Shown piece by piece: positions 35,498 to 45,759 of a stretch of 64,000 nt of DNA. The notes beneath the pieces are model-generated. The model made no database searches. It had not been told where the DNA came from and saw only the letters and a list, made by a program, of their open reading frames with translations. Made by a program: the position numbers and the translations under genes. This DNA is from CBDCME01 sp965218865. Its GTDB lineage: Bacteria; Pseudomonadota; Alphaproteobacteria; JAAXGF01. Location: positions 81,783 through 145,782 of the forward strand of contig CBDCME010000027.1 of the NCBI GenBank assembly GCA_965218865.1, read 5' to 3'. Position 1 is the stretch's first letter; each line of letters begins with the position of its first letter.

Positions 35498-36959
35498 GGC
35501 GATGTCCCATGCTCTGTTGAAAAAGGCGAGGCAGGCATGGTTGGGCTTCGAGGCTAGGCGGCCTCTTTGATGGTTTCAATGGCGCTTTTCGCTTTTGCCT
35601 TTTTCACGTGATCCTCGAGGGCAGCTCTGAGGATGGGGAGTTGCCGGTAGGCCTTGAGGCGACGGAGGTCTTTTGGGCTTCCAGGAGGCCGGCGGCGGTC
35701 CATCGCAAGGCCATCTCGGCGTTGCGCCAGCGCTTGACATTGTGCTGCACCATCCTGACCGTTCCCAAGGCATTCTCGATGGCGTTGGTGCAGGCCAAGG
35801 AGCGCCTGAGCTTGGGCGGCAGGCCCAAGCGGATCACGGTGAGGATCTCATCCAGGCCCTCCAGGATGGAAGCCGAAACGCCGGGGGCCTCGGTCTCCAG
35901 GCGGCGCGCCAGGTTCTTCATGAGGCGTTCGGCTTTCTCGGCATCGTCTTGGTCCCAGGCTTGCCTGAGCGCCTTCTTGACGCCGGCATGAAGGCTTTCG
36001 TCGAGGCGCTCGATGATGTTGCGGCCCTTGTGGACCTGGCAGCGCTGGAGGGCGGCCACCGGCCCGAAGGTCCGCTTGATCGCCTTGGAGAGCGCCTTGG
36101 CGCCGTCGACGATGAAGAGCCGGGGCACTTCCGGGTCGAGGCCGCGGGCGGTCAGGTTGTCGAGCAGCGCCTGCACCGTGGCGGCATTCTCCGTGGCACC
36201 TTCGGCCAGGCCTAGAACATGCTTCTCGCCCGCGCCGTCGATGCCAATAGCTGCCAGCAACACGTGATCGCCGACGTGCAGCCCGTCGATCTGGATGACC
36301 AGGAGATCGAGATCCGAAAGGTCGCTGGCCAGGAAGGCCTTCAGCTTCTTGCGCGTCATGGCCACGAAGCGCCGCGAGACCGCGGACTTCGAGGTCGCAT
36401 CGCCCGCGCGTGCCGGCAAGTCGCCGCTGGCCTCGCCGGGCAGGCGCACGGCGCGCGCGTACTTGCGGGTCGAAACCGTAAGCAGCATGATGTTCATCGC
36501 CCAGGACTGCAAAAGCGCCGGGTCCGAGAGCAACTCCCAGCTCGGCAAGCTCATCTCCTTGCCCGCAAGATCGCGCACCCGCGGGCGCGTCAGCTTCACC
36601 TTGCCCCCGTGATAGGCAATCTCGCTCTGGGTTGTCCCCCAGCGATGGCCCTGCCGCTCGGCCGTGCGGGCGTGGCGCGCTCCGCAGAGCACCTCGCTAT
36701 CCTCGTCCAGCATCTCGCCCAGGGTCTCCACCCCGGCCAACAGGCAAAAGCGATCCACGCTCATGCGCAGATCATCAAAAGCCTCCGGCAAGGCCGGCGG
36801 CAACAGCGGAAGCGGGATCTCCAACAGTTTCGAAAGGCGGCTGTTCCGTGTAGTCTTGGTCATGGCGTCGTTCTCCTTGATGGATTCAACACCCAGAGCC
36901 TAACGGTTCCAGGCGAATGACGCCTACCTCACTTTTTCAACATCAGCCGGGACATTGCC
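35498..36959 (-). mobile_element. IS256-family insertion sequence, copy B (1462 bp)
   Basis: Same ends and length as copy A. Target duplication agaagcac (35490-35497) against tgaagcac (36960-36967), 7 of 8 matching. Inserted in the cupredoxin gene. Confidence 0.94.
35604..36863 (-). CDS. IS256-family transposase, C-terminus frameshifted
   Basis: Nearly identical to copy A (residue difference LLEIPLPLL against LLGIPLPLL). DDE motifs QIDGLHVGDHV, IVDGAKALSK and NAIENALGTVR are present. The same 3' frame departure at CCCAAAAGACC is present. Confidence 0.9.
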   Translation of the reverse strand: MTKTTRNSRLSKLLEIPLPLLPPALPEAFDDLRMSVDRFCLLAGVETLGEMLDEDSEVLCGARHARTAERQGHRWGTTQSEIAYHGGKVKLTRPRVRDLAGKEMSLPSWELLSDPALLQSWAMNIMLLTVSTRKYARAVRLPGEASGDLPARAGDATSKSAVSRRFVAMTRKKLKAFLASDLSDLDLLVIQIDGLHVGDHVLLAAIGIDGAGEKHVLGLAEGATENAATVQALLDNLTARGLDPEVPRLFIVDGAKALSKAIKRTFGPVAALQRCQVHKGRNIIERLDESLHAGVKKALRQAWDQDDAEKAERLMKNLARRLETEAPGVSASILEGLDEILTVIRLGLPPKLRRSLACTNAIENALGTVRMVQHNVKRWRNAEMALRWTAAGLLEAQKTSVASRPTGNSPSSELPSRIT

Positions 36960-37141
36960 TGAAGCACTACGTACATGATCAACTCATTTATCCGAAAACC
37001 AACTACATCATAACCGTGGACGAGGATTTGACTCCGGGAATTTACAATCTCGGTTGCGGCCTTCATAAGAGAACGTAATAAGTAGATCGGGGCTTGACAC
37101 GGGGATTCCTGATGGTATGATCGGTTCATGGAGGCAAGATC

Positions 37142-38023
37142 ATGAACCTTTTCGGAATGTTCACCAGATACCCGACACATGAGTTGTGCATCGAACATCT
37201 TGAGGATGTGCGCTGGCATGGCAACGCTCATTGCCCGCTGTGTGGCGGATCGCACGTGGCCCGCAAGCAAGAGCGCCATCGCATAGGACGCTGGAACTGC
37301 CATGATTGCGGGTCCAGCTTCAACGCACTCTCCGGCACGATTTTCGAACAAACCAAAATCCCCCTTCAAAAGTGGTTCCTCGGCATCGCCTTGATGGTGA
37401 ACGCTAAAAAGAGCCTGTCAAGCCACCAACTGGCGCGCGACCTCGACTTGAATCAAAAGTCAGCTTGGTACATGCAACAGCGCATCCGCTCCGAAATGGC
37501 GTCGAAACAAGGGTCAATCATGCTTCAGGGTATCATTGAAGCGGACGAAACCTACGTCGGCGGAAAGCCCCGCAAGGGCAATCGGCGCGACGATGACGGC
37601 CCAGGCGCACCCCGTGGCCGCGCGACCCGCAAGACTCCGGTCATCGGCGCTGTCGAGCGTGGCGGAAATGTCATCGCCCGCGTTGCCGACGATTTGAGCG
37701 GCAAGGGCATCGTCCGGTTTCTCAAGGACACTGTTGACCCGCTGGGATCGCTACTGATTACCGACGAATACAAGGGCTACAACGCCGGTTCCAAGCGCAT
37801 GAACCATGCGGTTATCAATCACAGTGTTTCCTACGCCGAAGGCGACACCCACACCAACACGATTGAGGGCTTTTGGTCTCTGCTAAAACGAGCATGGTAC
37901 GGATCACACCATCATTATAGTACGCATTGGACGCCGCTTTTCGTCGCCGAGGCATCATGGAAATACAACCGCCGGAAAGACGAAGACGCTTTTGGCACAT
38001 TCCTTCGCGGATGTTTCGCGTGA
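37142..38023 (+). CDS. IS1595-family transposase
   Basis: 293 residues. N-terminal zinc ribbon (CPLCGG ... CHDCGSSFNALSG), then a DDE/N core: GIIEADETYVGGKPRKGN, SLLITDEYKGYN and THTNTIEGFWSLLKRAWYGS. The C-terminal FVAEASWKYNRRK is usual for the family. The 3' end overlaps the passenger methyltransferase by 13 bases, suggesting one transcript and coupled translation. Confidence 0.93.
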   Translation: MNLFGMFTRYPTHELCIEHLEDVRWHGNAHCPLCGGSHVARKQERHRIGRWNCHDCGSSFNALSGTIFEQTKIPLQKWFLGIALMVNAKKSLSSHQLARDLDLNQKSAWYMQQRIRSEMASKQGSIMLQGIIEADETYVGGKPRKGNRRDDDGPGAPRGRATRKTPVIGAVERGGNVIARVADDLSGKGIVRFLKDTVDPLGSLLITDEYKGYNAGSKRMNHAVINHSVSYAEGDTHTNTIEGFWSLLKRAWYGSHHHYSTHWTPLFVAEASWKYNRRKDEDAFGTFLRGCFA

Positions 38024-39477
38024 ACCACCTTTTCTATGGCGATTGCCTTGCGATCATGCGCGACTGCATGAAGCTGGGAAGCGTGGACCTGATCTATCTC
38101 GATCCGCCCTTCAACTCGAACCGCGATTACAACAACATTTACAAGGATGAAACAGGCCGCCCACTACCGGATCAGGTTGAGGGATTCGATGATATGTGGA
38201 AGGACTTGAACAATGAGCGCGAGGAAGCATTGCGCACCATGCCGGTTCTCATGCGGGAAAGTGGCATTGATGACAAGGTGGTAGAGTTTTGGCGGTTATG
38301 GATGAATGCCTTGCGCAAGGTTCAGCCCAACTTGCTCTCATATCTATTCTATATGACTGAGAGACTCCTTCCCATGCGCGGCATTTTAAAACCTACAGGC
38401 TCAATCTATCTGCACTGCGATCCAACCGCGAGCCACTACATCAAAATAATAATGGACGGAATTTTTGGGCACAGGAATTTCAGAAACGAAATTGTTTGGT
38501 GTTATAGGGGCGCGGGATACCCAAAAAAGGATTTCGGAAAGAAACACGACACAATATTAAGATATTCGAATGGTAAAAGATATGTGTTCAACGTAGATGA
38601 TGTGAGAATGCAGTACGCACAGGCCACAAAGGAGAGGTTCAAACATCAGATAGGTAATGTCCGTGGTGGGCGTGACTATGGACAACAGGCATTACACGAG
38701 AAAGGTAAACACCCCGAGGATTGGTGGCAGATCCAGCCTATTGCTCCTTCGTCTAAAGAACGCTTGGGATACACCACGCAAAAACCCCTCCCATTGCTTG
38801 ACCGCATCATCAAGGCCAGCTCGAACAAAGGCGACGTGGTGTTCGACCCCTTTTGCGGGTGCGCCACAACGCTTGAGGCCGCGCACAAACTGGGCCGCAA
38901 GTGGATCGGAATTGATAGAACGATTCACGCGATCAAACGCGTCGCCTCAATCCGGCTTAGAGACCGCTTGGGACTCGTTGACGGGATTGATTTCGAAATC
39001 AAGGGAGTGCCAAACAATCGCGAAGGCGCACAAGACCTGTGGAAGCGCGATCCATTCGACTTTCAACAATGGGCCATTGAGACGGTTGACGGCTTTGCTA
39101 CCACGAAACGGACTGGCGACGGCGGCATAGACGGGCGCTTGTATTTCGACCACCCGGATCATAAGGACTTTCAGAGCATGGCTATTGAGGTAAAGGGCGG
39201 CAAGAATGTCGGAATCGGAGTCGTGCGGCAACTGGCGGGCGTTCTAGAAAGCGACGATGCCCTTATGGCTGGTTTGATCGTCCTGGAGCCTCTTGGGGAC
39301 CGCAGGCAGGACAACTTTCGCAGTTTCATGGTACGAGTTGGAGACCTCGACGTGCGGGGCGTAAAGTACGCCAGAATGCAGGTATTGACCGTCGATGAAA
39401 TCCTGGCTGGTAAACGGTTCCTAACGCCCGGCCCGGTAGGACGAGCTCTCGTCGCGCCGTCCTTGCCGCTGGGCTAA
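38011..39477 (+). CDS. DNA methyltransferase fused to Mrr-like (PD-(D/E)XK) domain, IS passenger
   Basis: 488 residues from ATG 38011 (MFRVNHLFYGDCLAIMRDCM). Catalytic motif VDLIYLDPPFNSNRDYN comes before the SAM-binding motif VVFDPFCGCATTLEAAHKLG, the order of beta-class N6-adenine/N4-cytosine methyltransferases. From about residue 345, WAIETVDGFATTKRTGDGGI ... SMAIEVKGGKNVG gives a D...ExK core like Mrr-type restriction endonucleases. The pair in one chain could modify and cut DNA, or target methylated DNA. It lies wholly inside an IS1595 element. Sequence specificity cannot be read from the sequence. Confidence 0.9.
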   Translation: MFRVNHLFYGDCLAIMRDCMKLGSVDLIYLDPPFNSNRDYNNIYKDETGRPLPDQVEGFDDMWKDLNNEREEALRTMPVLMRESGIDDKVVEFWRLWMNALRKVQPNLLSYLFYMTERLLPMRGILKPTGSIYLHCDPTASHYIKIIMDGIFGHRNFRNEIVWCYRGAGYPKKDFGKKHDTILRYSNGKRYVFNVDDVRMQYAQATKERFKHQIGNVRGGRDYGQQALHEKGKHPEDWWQIQPIAPSSKERLGYTTQKPLPLLDRIIKASSNKGDVVFDPFCGCATTLEAAHKLGRKWIGIDRTIHAIKRVASIRLRDRLGLVDGIDFEIKGVPNNREGAQDLWKRDPFDFQQWAIETVDGFATTKRTGDGGIDGRLYFDHPDHKDFQSMAIEVKGGKNVGIGVVRQLAGVLESDDALMAGLIVLEPLGDRRQDNFRSFMVRVGDLDVRGVKYARMQVLTVDEILAGKRFLTPGPVGRALVAPSLPLG

Positions 39478-39609
39478 AAGGGGGACAGAAGCCCCGATCT
39501 ACTCATTGCGTAAGAGAATGCGGGCAACGCTGGTGATCAAGCAATAGGTGCCGTATGTCATGTCGTCGAGGACGCGTCTCGCGGCGCGGCGGACGCTTAA
39601 GACACGTGT

Positions 39610-40083
39610 TCATGCATCCGATCGCAGCAATCTTTCTTTTTGACGTTTCCAGTCGCGTTCCTTGATGGTCGCGCGTTTGTCGTATTGTCGCTTGCCGCGG
39701 GCGACCCCGAGGTTAATCTTGGCCAAGCCCCGGTCGCTAAAATAAATCGATAACGCAACCAAAGTGTATCCCTGGCGCTGAACGGCTCCGATCAGGCGCG
39801 CCATCTCCCGTTTGCGCAACAACAGTTTTCGCGCCCGCAGCGGTTCATGGTTCTGCCGGTTGCCGCCTTCATACTCAGCGATATGCGCGTTTAAAAGATA
39901 GATTTCTCCATTTTTTTCGCTCGCGTAGGCGTCGGAAATGTTTGCTCGGCCGGCGCGCAGAGATTTCACCTCGGTGCCGGTTAGGACGATCCCGGCCTGA
40001 TAGGTTTCTTCGATAAAGTAATCGTGCCGTGCCTTACGGTTTTGCGCCGCGATGCGCCCCGGCACTGGCTCTCGCCGATTCAT
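39610..40083 (-). CDS. smpB: SsrA-binding protein
   Basis: 157 residues. Family motifs: AQNRKARHDYFIEETYQAGI, GTEVKSLRAGRANISDAYA, YLLNAHIAEYEGGNRQNHEP and a basic C-terminal tail KINLGVARGKRQYDKRATIK. It delivers tmRNA to stalled ribosomes. It follows dapA by nine bases on the same strand, a common alphaproteobacterial pair. Intact. Confidence 0.97.
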   Translation of the reverse strand: MNRREPVPGRIAAQNRKARHDYFIEETYQAGIVLTGTEVKSLRAGRANISDAYASEKNGEIYLLNAHIAEYEGGNRQNHEPLRARKLLLRKREMARLIGAVQRQGYTLVALSIYFSDRGLAKINLGVARGKRQYDKRATIKERDWKRQKERLLRSDA

Positions 40084-40092
40084 GTGATGGCG

Positions 40093-40968
40093 TCACGACA
40101 GCACGCCGACGGCTCGCATGACGTCAGCGATGCGTTTCTTCGTCGCGGGTCGTGGCTCAACAAGGGGAAGTCGGACATCGGGGCCGAGTCGCCCCATCAG
40201 GCTGGCGGCGAATTTCGCCGGGGCCGGGCTGGTCTCGGCAAACAACGCCGTGTGCAACGGCATCAAACGCTCGTGAATCGCCAAGGCTTCCTCATAATTT
40301 CCCGTGCCCCAAGCATCGTGCAGGGCCGCGCACGACCCCGGAGCAATGTTCGCGGTCACTGAAATACAGCCATGACCACCGTGGACCAAGAGGTTCAAGA
40401 CCGCCGCGTCCTCGCCCGATAGGAGAATGAAATCGGACCCGGCGGCGAGCCGGATTTGCAGAGGGCGCAATACCTCACCGGTTGATTCCTTGACCCCGAC
40501 GATATTGGGGAGCTTGGACAAATTCGTCATTGTTTCGACGCTCATGTCGACGACGCTGCGGCCTGGAATATTGTAAATTATTATGGGAATGTCCACGGCG
40601 TCGTGAATTTTCTTGTAATGTTGATAGAGACCCTCCTGGGTCGGCTTGTTATAGTAGGGAGTCACGATCAAGGCGCCATCGGCGCCCGATTCCTTGGCGT
40701 GTCGAGTCAGAGTGATGGCCTCGTCCGTGGCGTTGGAGCCGGTACCGGCCAGAACCGGAACTCGGCCCCTGGCGACCTCGATGCACAGTTCGACAACACG
40801 CCGATGCTCCGCATGACTCAAGGTGGGTGATTCGCCGGTGGTGCCGCAGGGTACGACACCCTGGGTGCCTTCACTTATCTGCCAATCGATAAAGGACTGA
40901 AAAGCCGCCTCGTCGACCGCTCCGTCGCGGAACGGCGTCAACAACGCGGCAAACGATCCCCTGAACAT
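40093..40968 (-). CDS. dapA: 4-hydroxy-tetrahydrodipicolinate synthase
   Basis: 291 residues. Motifs: GVVPCGTTGESPTLSHAEHR, LAGTGSNATDEAI, VTPYYNKPTQEGLYQHYKKI with the conserved Tyr, IIIYNIPGRSVVDMSVETM and NIVGVKESTGEVLRP with the Schiff-base Lys. It condenses pyruvate with aspartate semialdehyde on the way to lysine and diaminopimelate. Intact and upstream of smpB. Confidence 0.97.
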   Translation of the reverse strand: MFRGSFAALLTPFRDGAVDEAAFQSFIDWQISEGTQGVVPCGTTGESPTLSHAEHRRVVELCIEVARGRVPVLAGTGSNATDEAITLTRHAKESGADGALIVTPYYNKPTQEGLYQHYKKIHDAVDIPIIIYNIPGRSVVDMSVETMTNLSKLPNIVGVKESTGEVLRPLQIRLAAGSDFILLSGEDAAVLNLLVHGGHGCISVTANIAPGSCAALHDAWGTGNYEEALAIHERLMPLHTALFAETSPAPAKFAASLMGRLGPDVRLPLVEPRPATKKRIADVMRAVGVLS

Positions 40969-41089
40969 CGTCTCGTCTCCTCGCGTCGGAGGCTCGTGCG
41001 GGGGCGAAGATAGTCTGGCTATCTTTCCGCCGCAAGCGACGCTCGCTTGTTGAGCATGGTTAACTCGGGTTTAATGAGTACGGTCGAAA

Positions 41090-43119
41090 TTGTTCGATCA
41101 CACGGGCGGATCAGCGACTCCCGCCAAGAATTTGGGTTGGATCTTGCCGTCACCGCGTCTGTTTGTGTTAGCCGTTCAATTTATTTTTGGGTTCGCGGTC
41201 CTTGCCAAGGCGGAATCAATCACGCCGGACGACCGCGCAATTTATTACGACGCCTTCGCGGCCGCCAAGGCCGGCCGCTTTGTTGAAGCCGAGCGTCTCG
41301 CCTCCAAGGCGAGCTACCGATTTCCGGCGAAGGTAATCACATGGCTGGCGCTCGGCAAGGCGCGTAAACAACCTTCGTTCGAAGCCGTTGCCGACTTTGT
41401 CGTGGCAAATCCGGACTGGCCCGGGATCAAGGTTCTGATTCGCCGCGCCGGGGAGGCGATCGATTCCTCCGTTTCCGATGCGCGCCTGTTCTCCTGGATG
41501 CGCCGGTATCCGCCAACGACGGGGGTCGGACGGCTTAAACTTGCCGAGGCCCACCTGCGTTCCGGAGACGCCACCCGGGGTCAGGCGTTGCTGCGCCAGG
41601 CGTGGATCGAGGGCGACTTTACGCGGCACGATGAAAAGGCGTTTTGGCGCCAGCATCGCAAGCGCCTGCGGCCCGAGGATCATGTTGCTCGGCTCGATCG
41701 TCTGATTTGGGATGAAAAGCGGTCAGCGGGCAACCGCATGTTGGCTCCTGTAGACCCCGAACACCGGGCACTCGGGCGGGCACGCTTGATGCTGATGGCT
41801 CGGATTGGTGGCGTGGACCCCGCCATCGCCCGGGTACCCGAAGAACTGAGGGACCATCCCGGTTTGATATACGAAAGGATGCGTTGGCGTCGCCGCAAGG
41901 GGTTCGACGATCGTGCCCGGGAACTCCTCGATCCCCTTCCAAGCGAGCTTTCTCGGCCTAACGCGTGGTGGCGGGAAGGACGGAAACTCGTCCGCGACGC
42001 GCTTATCGAGGGGCAGATTTCAATGGCCTATCGGATCGCTAGCGATCATCGCCAAACGGATCCGAGAAATCGCGCGGAAGCAGAGTGGCTTGCTGGCTGG
42101 ATCGCCTTGCGATTCCTTACCGATCCGGGAATTGCATACACGCATTTCACCGAATTTCACCGTGGTGTACGGTTTCCGATCAGCGTTGCTCGTGGGGCAT
42201 ATTGGTGCGCCCGCGCGGCCGCGGCGGGGGGACACCCCGATCTCGCGCGTGATTGGTACGAGAAGGCGGCGGCAATTCCGACGGCTTACTACGGCCAACT
42301 CGCGGCGGCCGAAAATTCGCCGCGAAAGCCACTGGGATTTTTGCGCCCGCCGATTCCTTCCGATCAAGACATCAAAGCGATGAACGACAACGAGTTGATG
42401 CAAGCCGTTCGTGTGCTTGCCGATCTCGGTCAGAGGGATCTCATCGACCCCTTCATCGAGCAACTAAACGCCGATGCCCGTACGCCGGGCCAACACGCCT
42501 TGGCGCCGTTGCCGCGTTGTCGGCGAATCGCCAGAATCTGGCGGTCAAATCAGCTCGCCGCAGTTCCTGGTCCGGCATCCATCTTCTCAAGTACGGTTAT
42601 CCCTTACTCGAAATCGATGATGGATCACCGCCGGAACAGGCGCTCTTGTCCTCGATCGTCCGCCAGGAGAGCGGTTTCGATCCAAAGGCGGTTAGTTTTT
42701 CTGGCGCGCACGGACTCATGCAACTAATGCCGGCGATGGCGCACGAAGTCGCGAGCCGATTGAAGAAATACTATAGCAAGTCTCGCCTCTTGACCGACAT
42801 TGAATACAACATCGCTCTCGGACGTGCGTATATTTCAGAATTACTCAATAAATTCGGGGGTTCGTACGTACTCGCGCTTGCCGCCTATAACGCTGATCCC
42901 GGCCGAGTGAAACGTTGGGTTCGCGACATTGGTGATCCCCGGGATGAATTCGTCGATACCATCGACTGGGTTGAACTTATTCCGTACGATGAAACCCGAA
43001 ATTACATCCAGCGTGTCATCGAATCCGTTGCCGTTTACCGCTATCTTTCAGGCGATGAGGTACCTTCAAGGACATTGGCCCTATTGCTCCGCCGCGGCAG
43101 CAGGGTACCGCCAAGCTAG
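41090..43119 (+). pseudogene. slt: Soluble lytic murein transglycosylase, frameshifted
   Basis: N-terminal part (from about 41090, TTG start uncertain) has a signal-like segment (LFVLAVQFIFGFAVLAKAES) and the superhelical helical-repeat domain of Slt70-type enzymes (YWCARAAAAGGHPDLARDWY). Near 42503 one base is missing (GCCTTGGCGCCG), after which the SLT domain continues in another frame. There it reads LLSSIVRQESGFDPKAVSFS with the catalytic Glu, GAHGLMQLMPAMA, YVLALAAYNADPGRVKRWV and YIQRVIESVAVYRYL, ending at 43119. The combined length suits the family. It would cleave peptidoglycan in the periplasm. The break separates the catalytic domain from the signal peptide. Confidence 0.87.
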
Positions 43120-43525
43120 CGTCCCTCCATTTGGGTAGGCGGTTGGGCAAACTGCCGCCTCTCGAATTGAACACTCATTTTACGGCGACAGCGGGCTCCG
43201 ACGGTCGCAGGGAGCGCCAGAAATTTATCTGATATTTTAGATCCTTAAACACAGCTAACCTTTTGATATTGAAGTATCTACAACGCGTTTCCTATCGTGT
43301 GAATTGACGCCGGCCAGCAGCACGGTCCGGACATCCCTATTCTGCGCGGTGAGCCGCGCCGGACGGGTTCTCTCGTGGCCGGTAGGGTGCCGTTAACCCT
43401 ATCGTTCGATTAACGCTATCTAAATCATTTCTCCATTATCTTTGACCGTATCTAGATGCCTTCGCGGCGGTGAACGTTCACCGACCCGCGAGCAATTCAA
43501 TGGTCAGATTACAATCGGGGCGACC
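43120..43525. promoter_or_regulatory. Upstream region of the type I secretion locus
   Basis: About 405 bases with no convincing gene between slt and the first ABC gene. The left part has an imperfect hairpin after slt (AGGCGG...CCGCCT at about 43136-43165) that may be a terminator. The middle and right parts are AT-rich with GTTAAC-like repeats (GTTAACCCTATCG, GATTAACGCTATC around 43390-43425), possible regulator sites. It should carry the promoter of the secretion operon; no clear -35/-10 pair was assigned. Confidence 0.4.
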
Positions 43526-45268
43526 GTGATTTCATCATCCGAAACCCTTGACGAAAAGCCGCCAGCCAGGCGGCATCGCTTGGCACAGGAAACCGGATTT
43601 TCCCGAGTTCCGTGGAGCCGCTTCGACGTGGTCATGGCCACGCTCACGATGAACGTGTTCTCGCTCGCCCTACCGATCGTTTTGTTGCAGGTCTACGACC
43701 GAGTCGTTCCCAACGACGCCGGGCATACGCTCATGCTCTTGGTGGCTGGCGTGGGTTGATCGCTCGCATTTGAAGCCGTCGTTCGTTTTGGCCGCTCGTA
43801 TATCACCGGCTGGGCCGGCGCCTGTTTCGAGCACAACGCGGGCAACGCGGCAGTGACGAACCTCCTGGGCGCCGACATGGCGAGTTACGAAAAAGAGGCC
43901 GCAGGCGTGCATCTAGATCGTCTGCGCGGCCTCGACGCCTTGTGGGATTTCTATTCGAGTCAAGTCGTCCTGATTTTTGTTGATCTGCCATTCGCCATGT
44001 TGTTCCTCATCATGATCGGTTTTTTGGGAGGACAACTGGTTTACGTTCCAATTGTTTTGTTCATTCTGTTTGCTCTGACCTCTTGGTACGTGGGACGACG
44101 TATGCGCCGGGCGCTCGAGCAGAGAGCCGTCGCCGACGACCGCCGGTACAACTTCATTATCGAGGTGCTCGGCGGCATGCACACAATCAAGGCGATGGCC
44201 ATGGAAGCCCCGATGGTTCGCCGCTATGAACGCTTGCAGGAAAGTTGCGCCCGCGCCGGGTACGAAGTTACCCGATACAGCACAATGACGAACGGGTTGG
44301 GGTCGCTGTTTTCACAACTGACAATGGTCAGCGTTGTCGCTTTTGGCACCGTACTTGTCATCGATGGATCGCTAAGCATCGGCGGATTGGCTGCCAGCAC
44401 GCTTTTGGCGGGCAGATCGCTACAGCCGTTATTGCGGGCGAGCGGCGTTTGGAGCCGATACCAGAACATTCGTGTTGCCCAGGGGCGGTTCAACGACATT
44501 TTCGCTCTCCCTCCGGAATCGGCCGCCGGTCTCCCCGCAATGCCCGAGATCAAGGGGGAGATCACGTTTTCGGACGTGCATTTCAGCTATGAGTCGGACG
44601 GACCAGCGATCTTGGAGGGCGCAAACCTCACGATCGCAGCAGGCGAATCAATCAGTATTTGCGGTCAAAACGGCAGAGGAAAGTCAACCATTCTCTGGCT
44701 CATCATGGGGGCCTTGCGGCCGACTCAGGGGCAGGTGTCCATCGACGGATATGATTTGAAGGAATTCGATCTGACATCGCTGAAGAGGCAAATCGCATAC
44801 CTTCCTCAGCAGGGCGCGCTTTTCCAGGGGACAATTCTCGAGAATCTTTCGATGTTCCGCGGAGATGAATTTGACGAAGCCGCGATGCGTGCCGCGCGTA
44901 CCCTGGGATTCGATGAACGAATCACGCGTTTGCCGATGGGTTACGAAACAATGGTCGCGAACGGTTCCGTGGACGGCCTCCCCGGTGGCATCAAACAACG
45001 CATCACCATTGCCCGAGCCTTGGTTAATCAGCCACCACTCATTCTCTTCGACGAAGCCAACACGTCGCTGGACCGACCTGGTGACGAGGCGTTGAAAAAG
45101 GCACTCGAAGAGCTCAAGGGTCAATGCACGATCGTGATCGTCAGCCACCGGCCATCGCTTCTGAATCTTGCGGATACCGTATACGAGCTCCGTGACGGTC
45201 ACCTCGTTCCTCGGCATGACGATCGGGCCCTGGATGATATGGCTTCAGCAGCTCAGAGGGCGTCATGA
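43526..45268 (+). pseudogene. Type I secretion ABC half-transporter 1, in-frame TGA
   Basis: GTG at 43526 (VISSSETLDEKPPARRHRLA); the longer frame starts earlier without support. The membrane domain begins MNVFSLALPIVLLQVYDRVV, as in HlyB/PrtD-type permeases. A TGA at 43757-43759 interrupts LLVAGVG-stop-SLAFEAVVRF; the same frame then runs to 45268. The ATPase domain has Walker A GQNGRGKST, an atypical signature GLPGGIKQR where LSGGQ is usual, and Walker B LILFDEANTSLD. It overlaps the next gene by four bases (ATGA). It should pair with ABC 2 and the HlyD protein to export the RTX protein. Confidence 0.88.
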
Positions 45269-45759
45269 CACAGGCGGCCGGAGTGGTAGCGGATCGCCCT
45301 TATGACGGTTTGGCCCGGGCGATTCAGACTGGTCGAATCGGGGCCTTCGAGGCGAGTTCCGACTTCGCTACCTGCCTTATGCCCTTGCTCAGCGCCTTGG
45401 GATGGCGGGGAGATCCCAGGTTCGTTGCCGAGGCACTACCGCATTTCGCCGACAGCCTCGACCTTGTCGACCTGCGCAACGTCCTCGCCAACCTGAATTT
45501 CGGCAGCCGCTCGTTCGATCTCACGCTCAGCCGACTCGACCCGAGATTGGCACCGTGCCTATTCGTTCCCGACAAGGGGAACGCCATCGTTGTTCTCAGC
45601 GTCGATGAAGACGGCATCGATATATTCGACGGCAGTCGCGGAGAATCAGAAACGATCTCGGGTAAGGGCGTGCGCGGGAAGGTGTACGTCTTTACTCCCT
45701 TGGACGAAGAGACGTCCCAGGCCCCCCGAAACCGGATGAATTGGTTCCGCACATCGCCG

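Larger units (their letters stand above)
37074..39510 (+). mobile_element. IS1595-family element with methyltransferase-nuclease passenger (2437 bp)
   Basis: Inverted ends CGTAATAAGTAGATCGGGGC and (opposite end) CGCAATGAGTAGATCGGGGC match at 18 of 20 positions, and both continue with TT. A perfect 8-bp target duplication TAAGAGAA is at 37066-37073 and 39511-39518. It holds two overlapping genes, the transposase and a DNA methyltransferase fused to a nuclease-like domain. It is inserted in the last codons of the cupredoxin gene. Confidence 0.93.
35266..39547 (+). pseudogene. Secreted cupredoxin (type I copper) gene cut by two IS elements
   Basis: Starts MTKFTQHTILSLALFIIVFV, a signal peptide ending near AWARTIV. 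The mature part reads VDVTGDNFTPRKVELNRGDR ... NYGRTMHSIHLVG (first copper His) and stops at IS256 (35498-36959). It resumes with KHYVHDQLIYPKTNYIITVD ... GIYNLGCGLHKR (Cys and His ligands), then IS1595 (37074-39510) and finally MRATLVIKQ ending at 39547, which supplies the Met ligand. IS1595 removal restores the frame exactly; across IS256 the frames differ by one base. It would have been a small periplasmic copper or electron-transfer protein. Confidence 0.87.
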
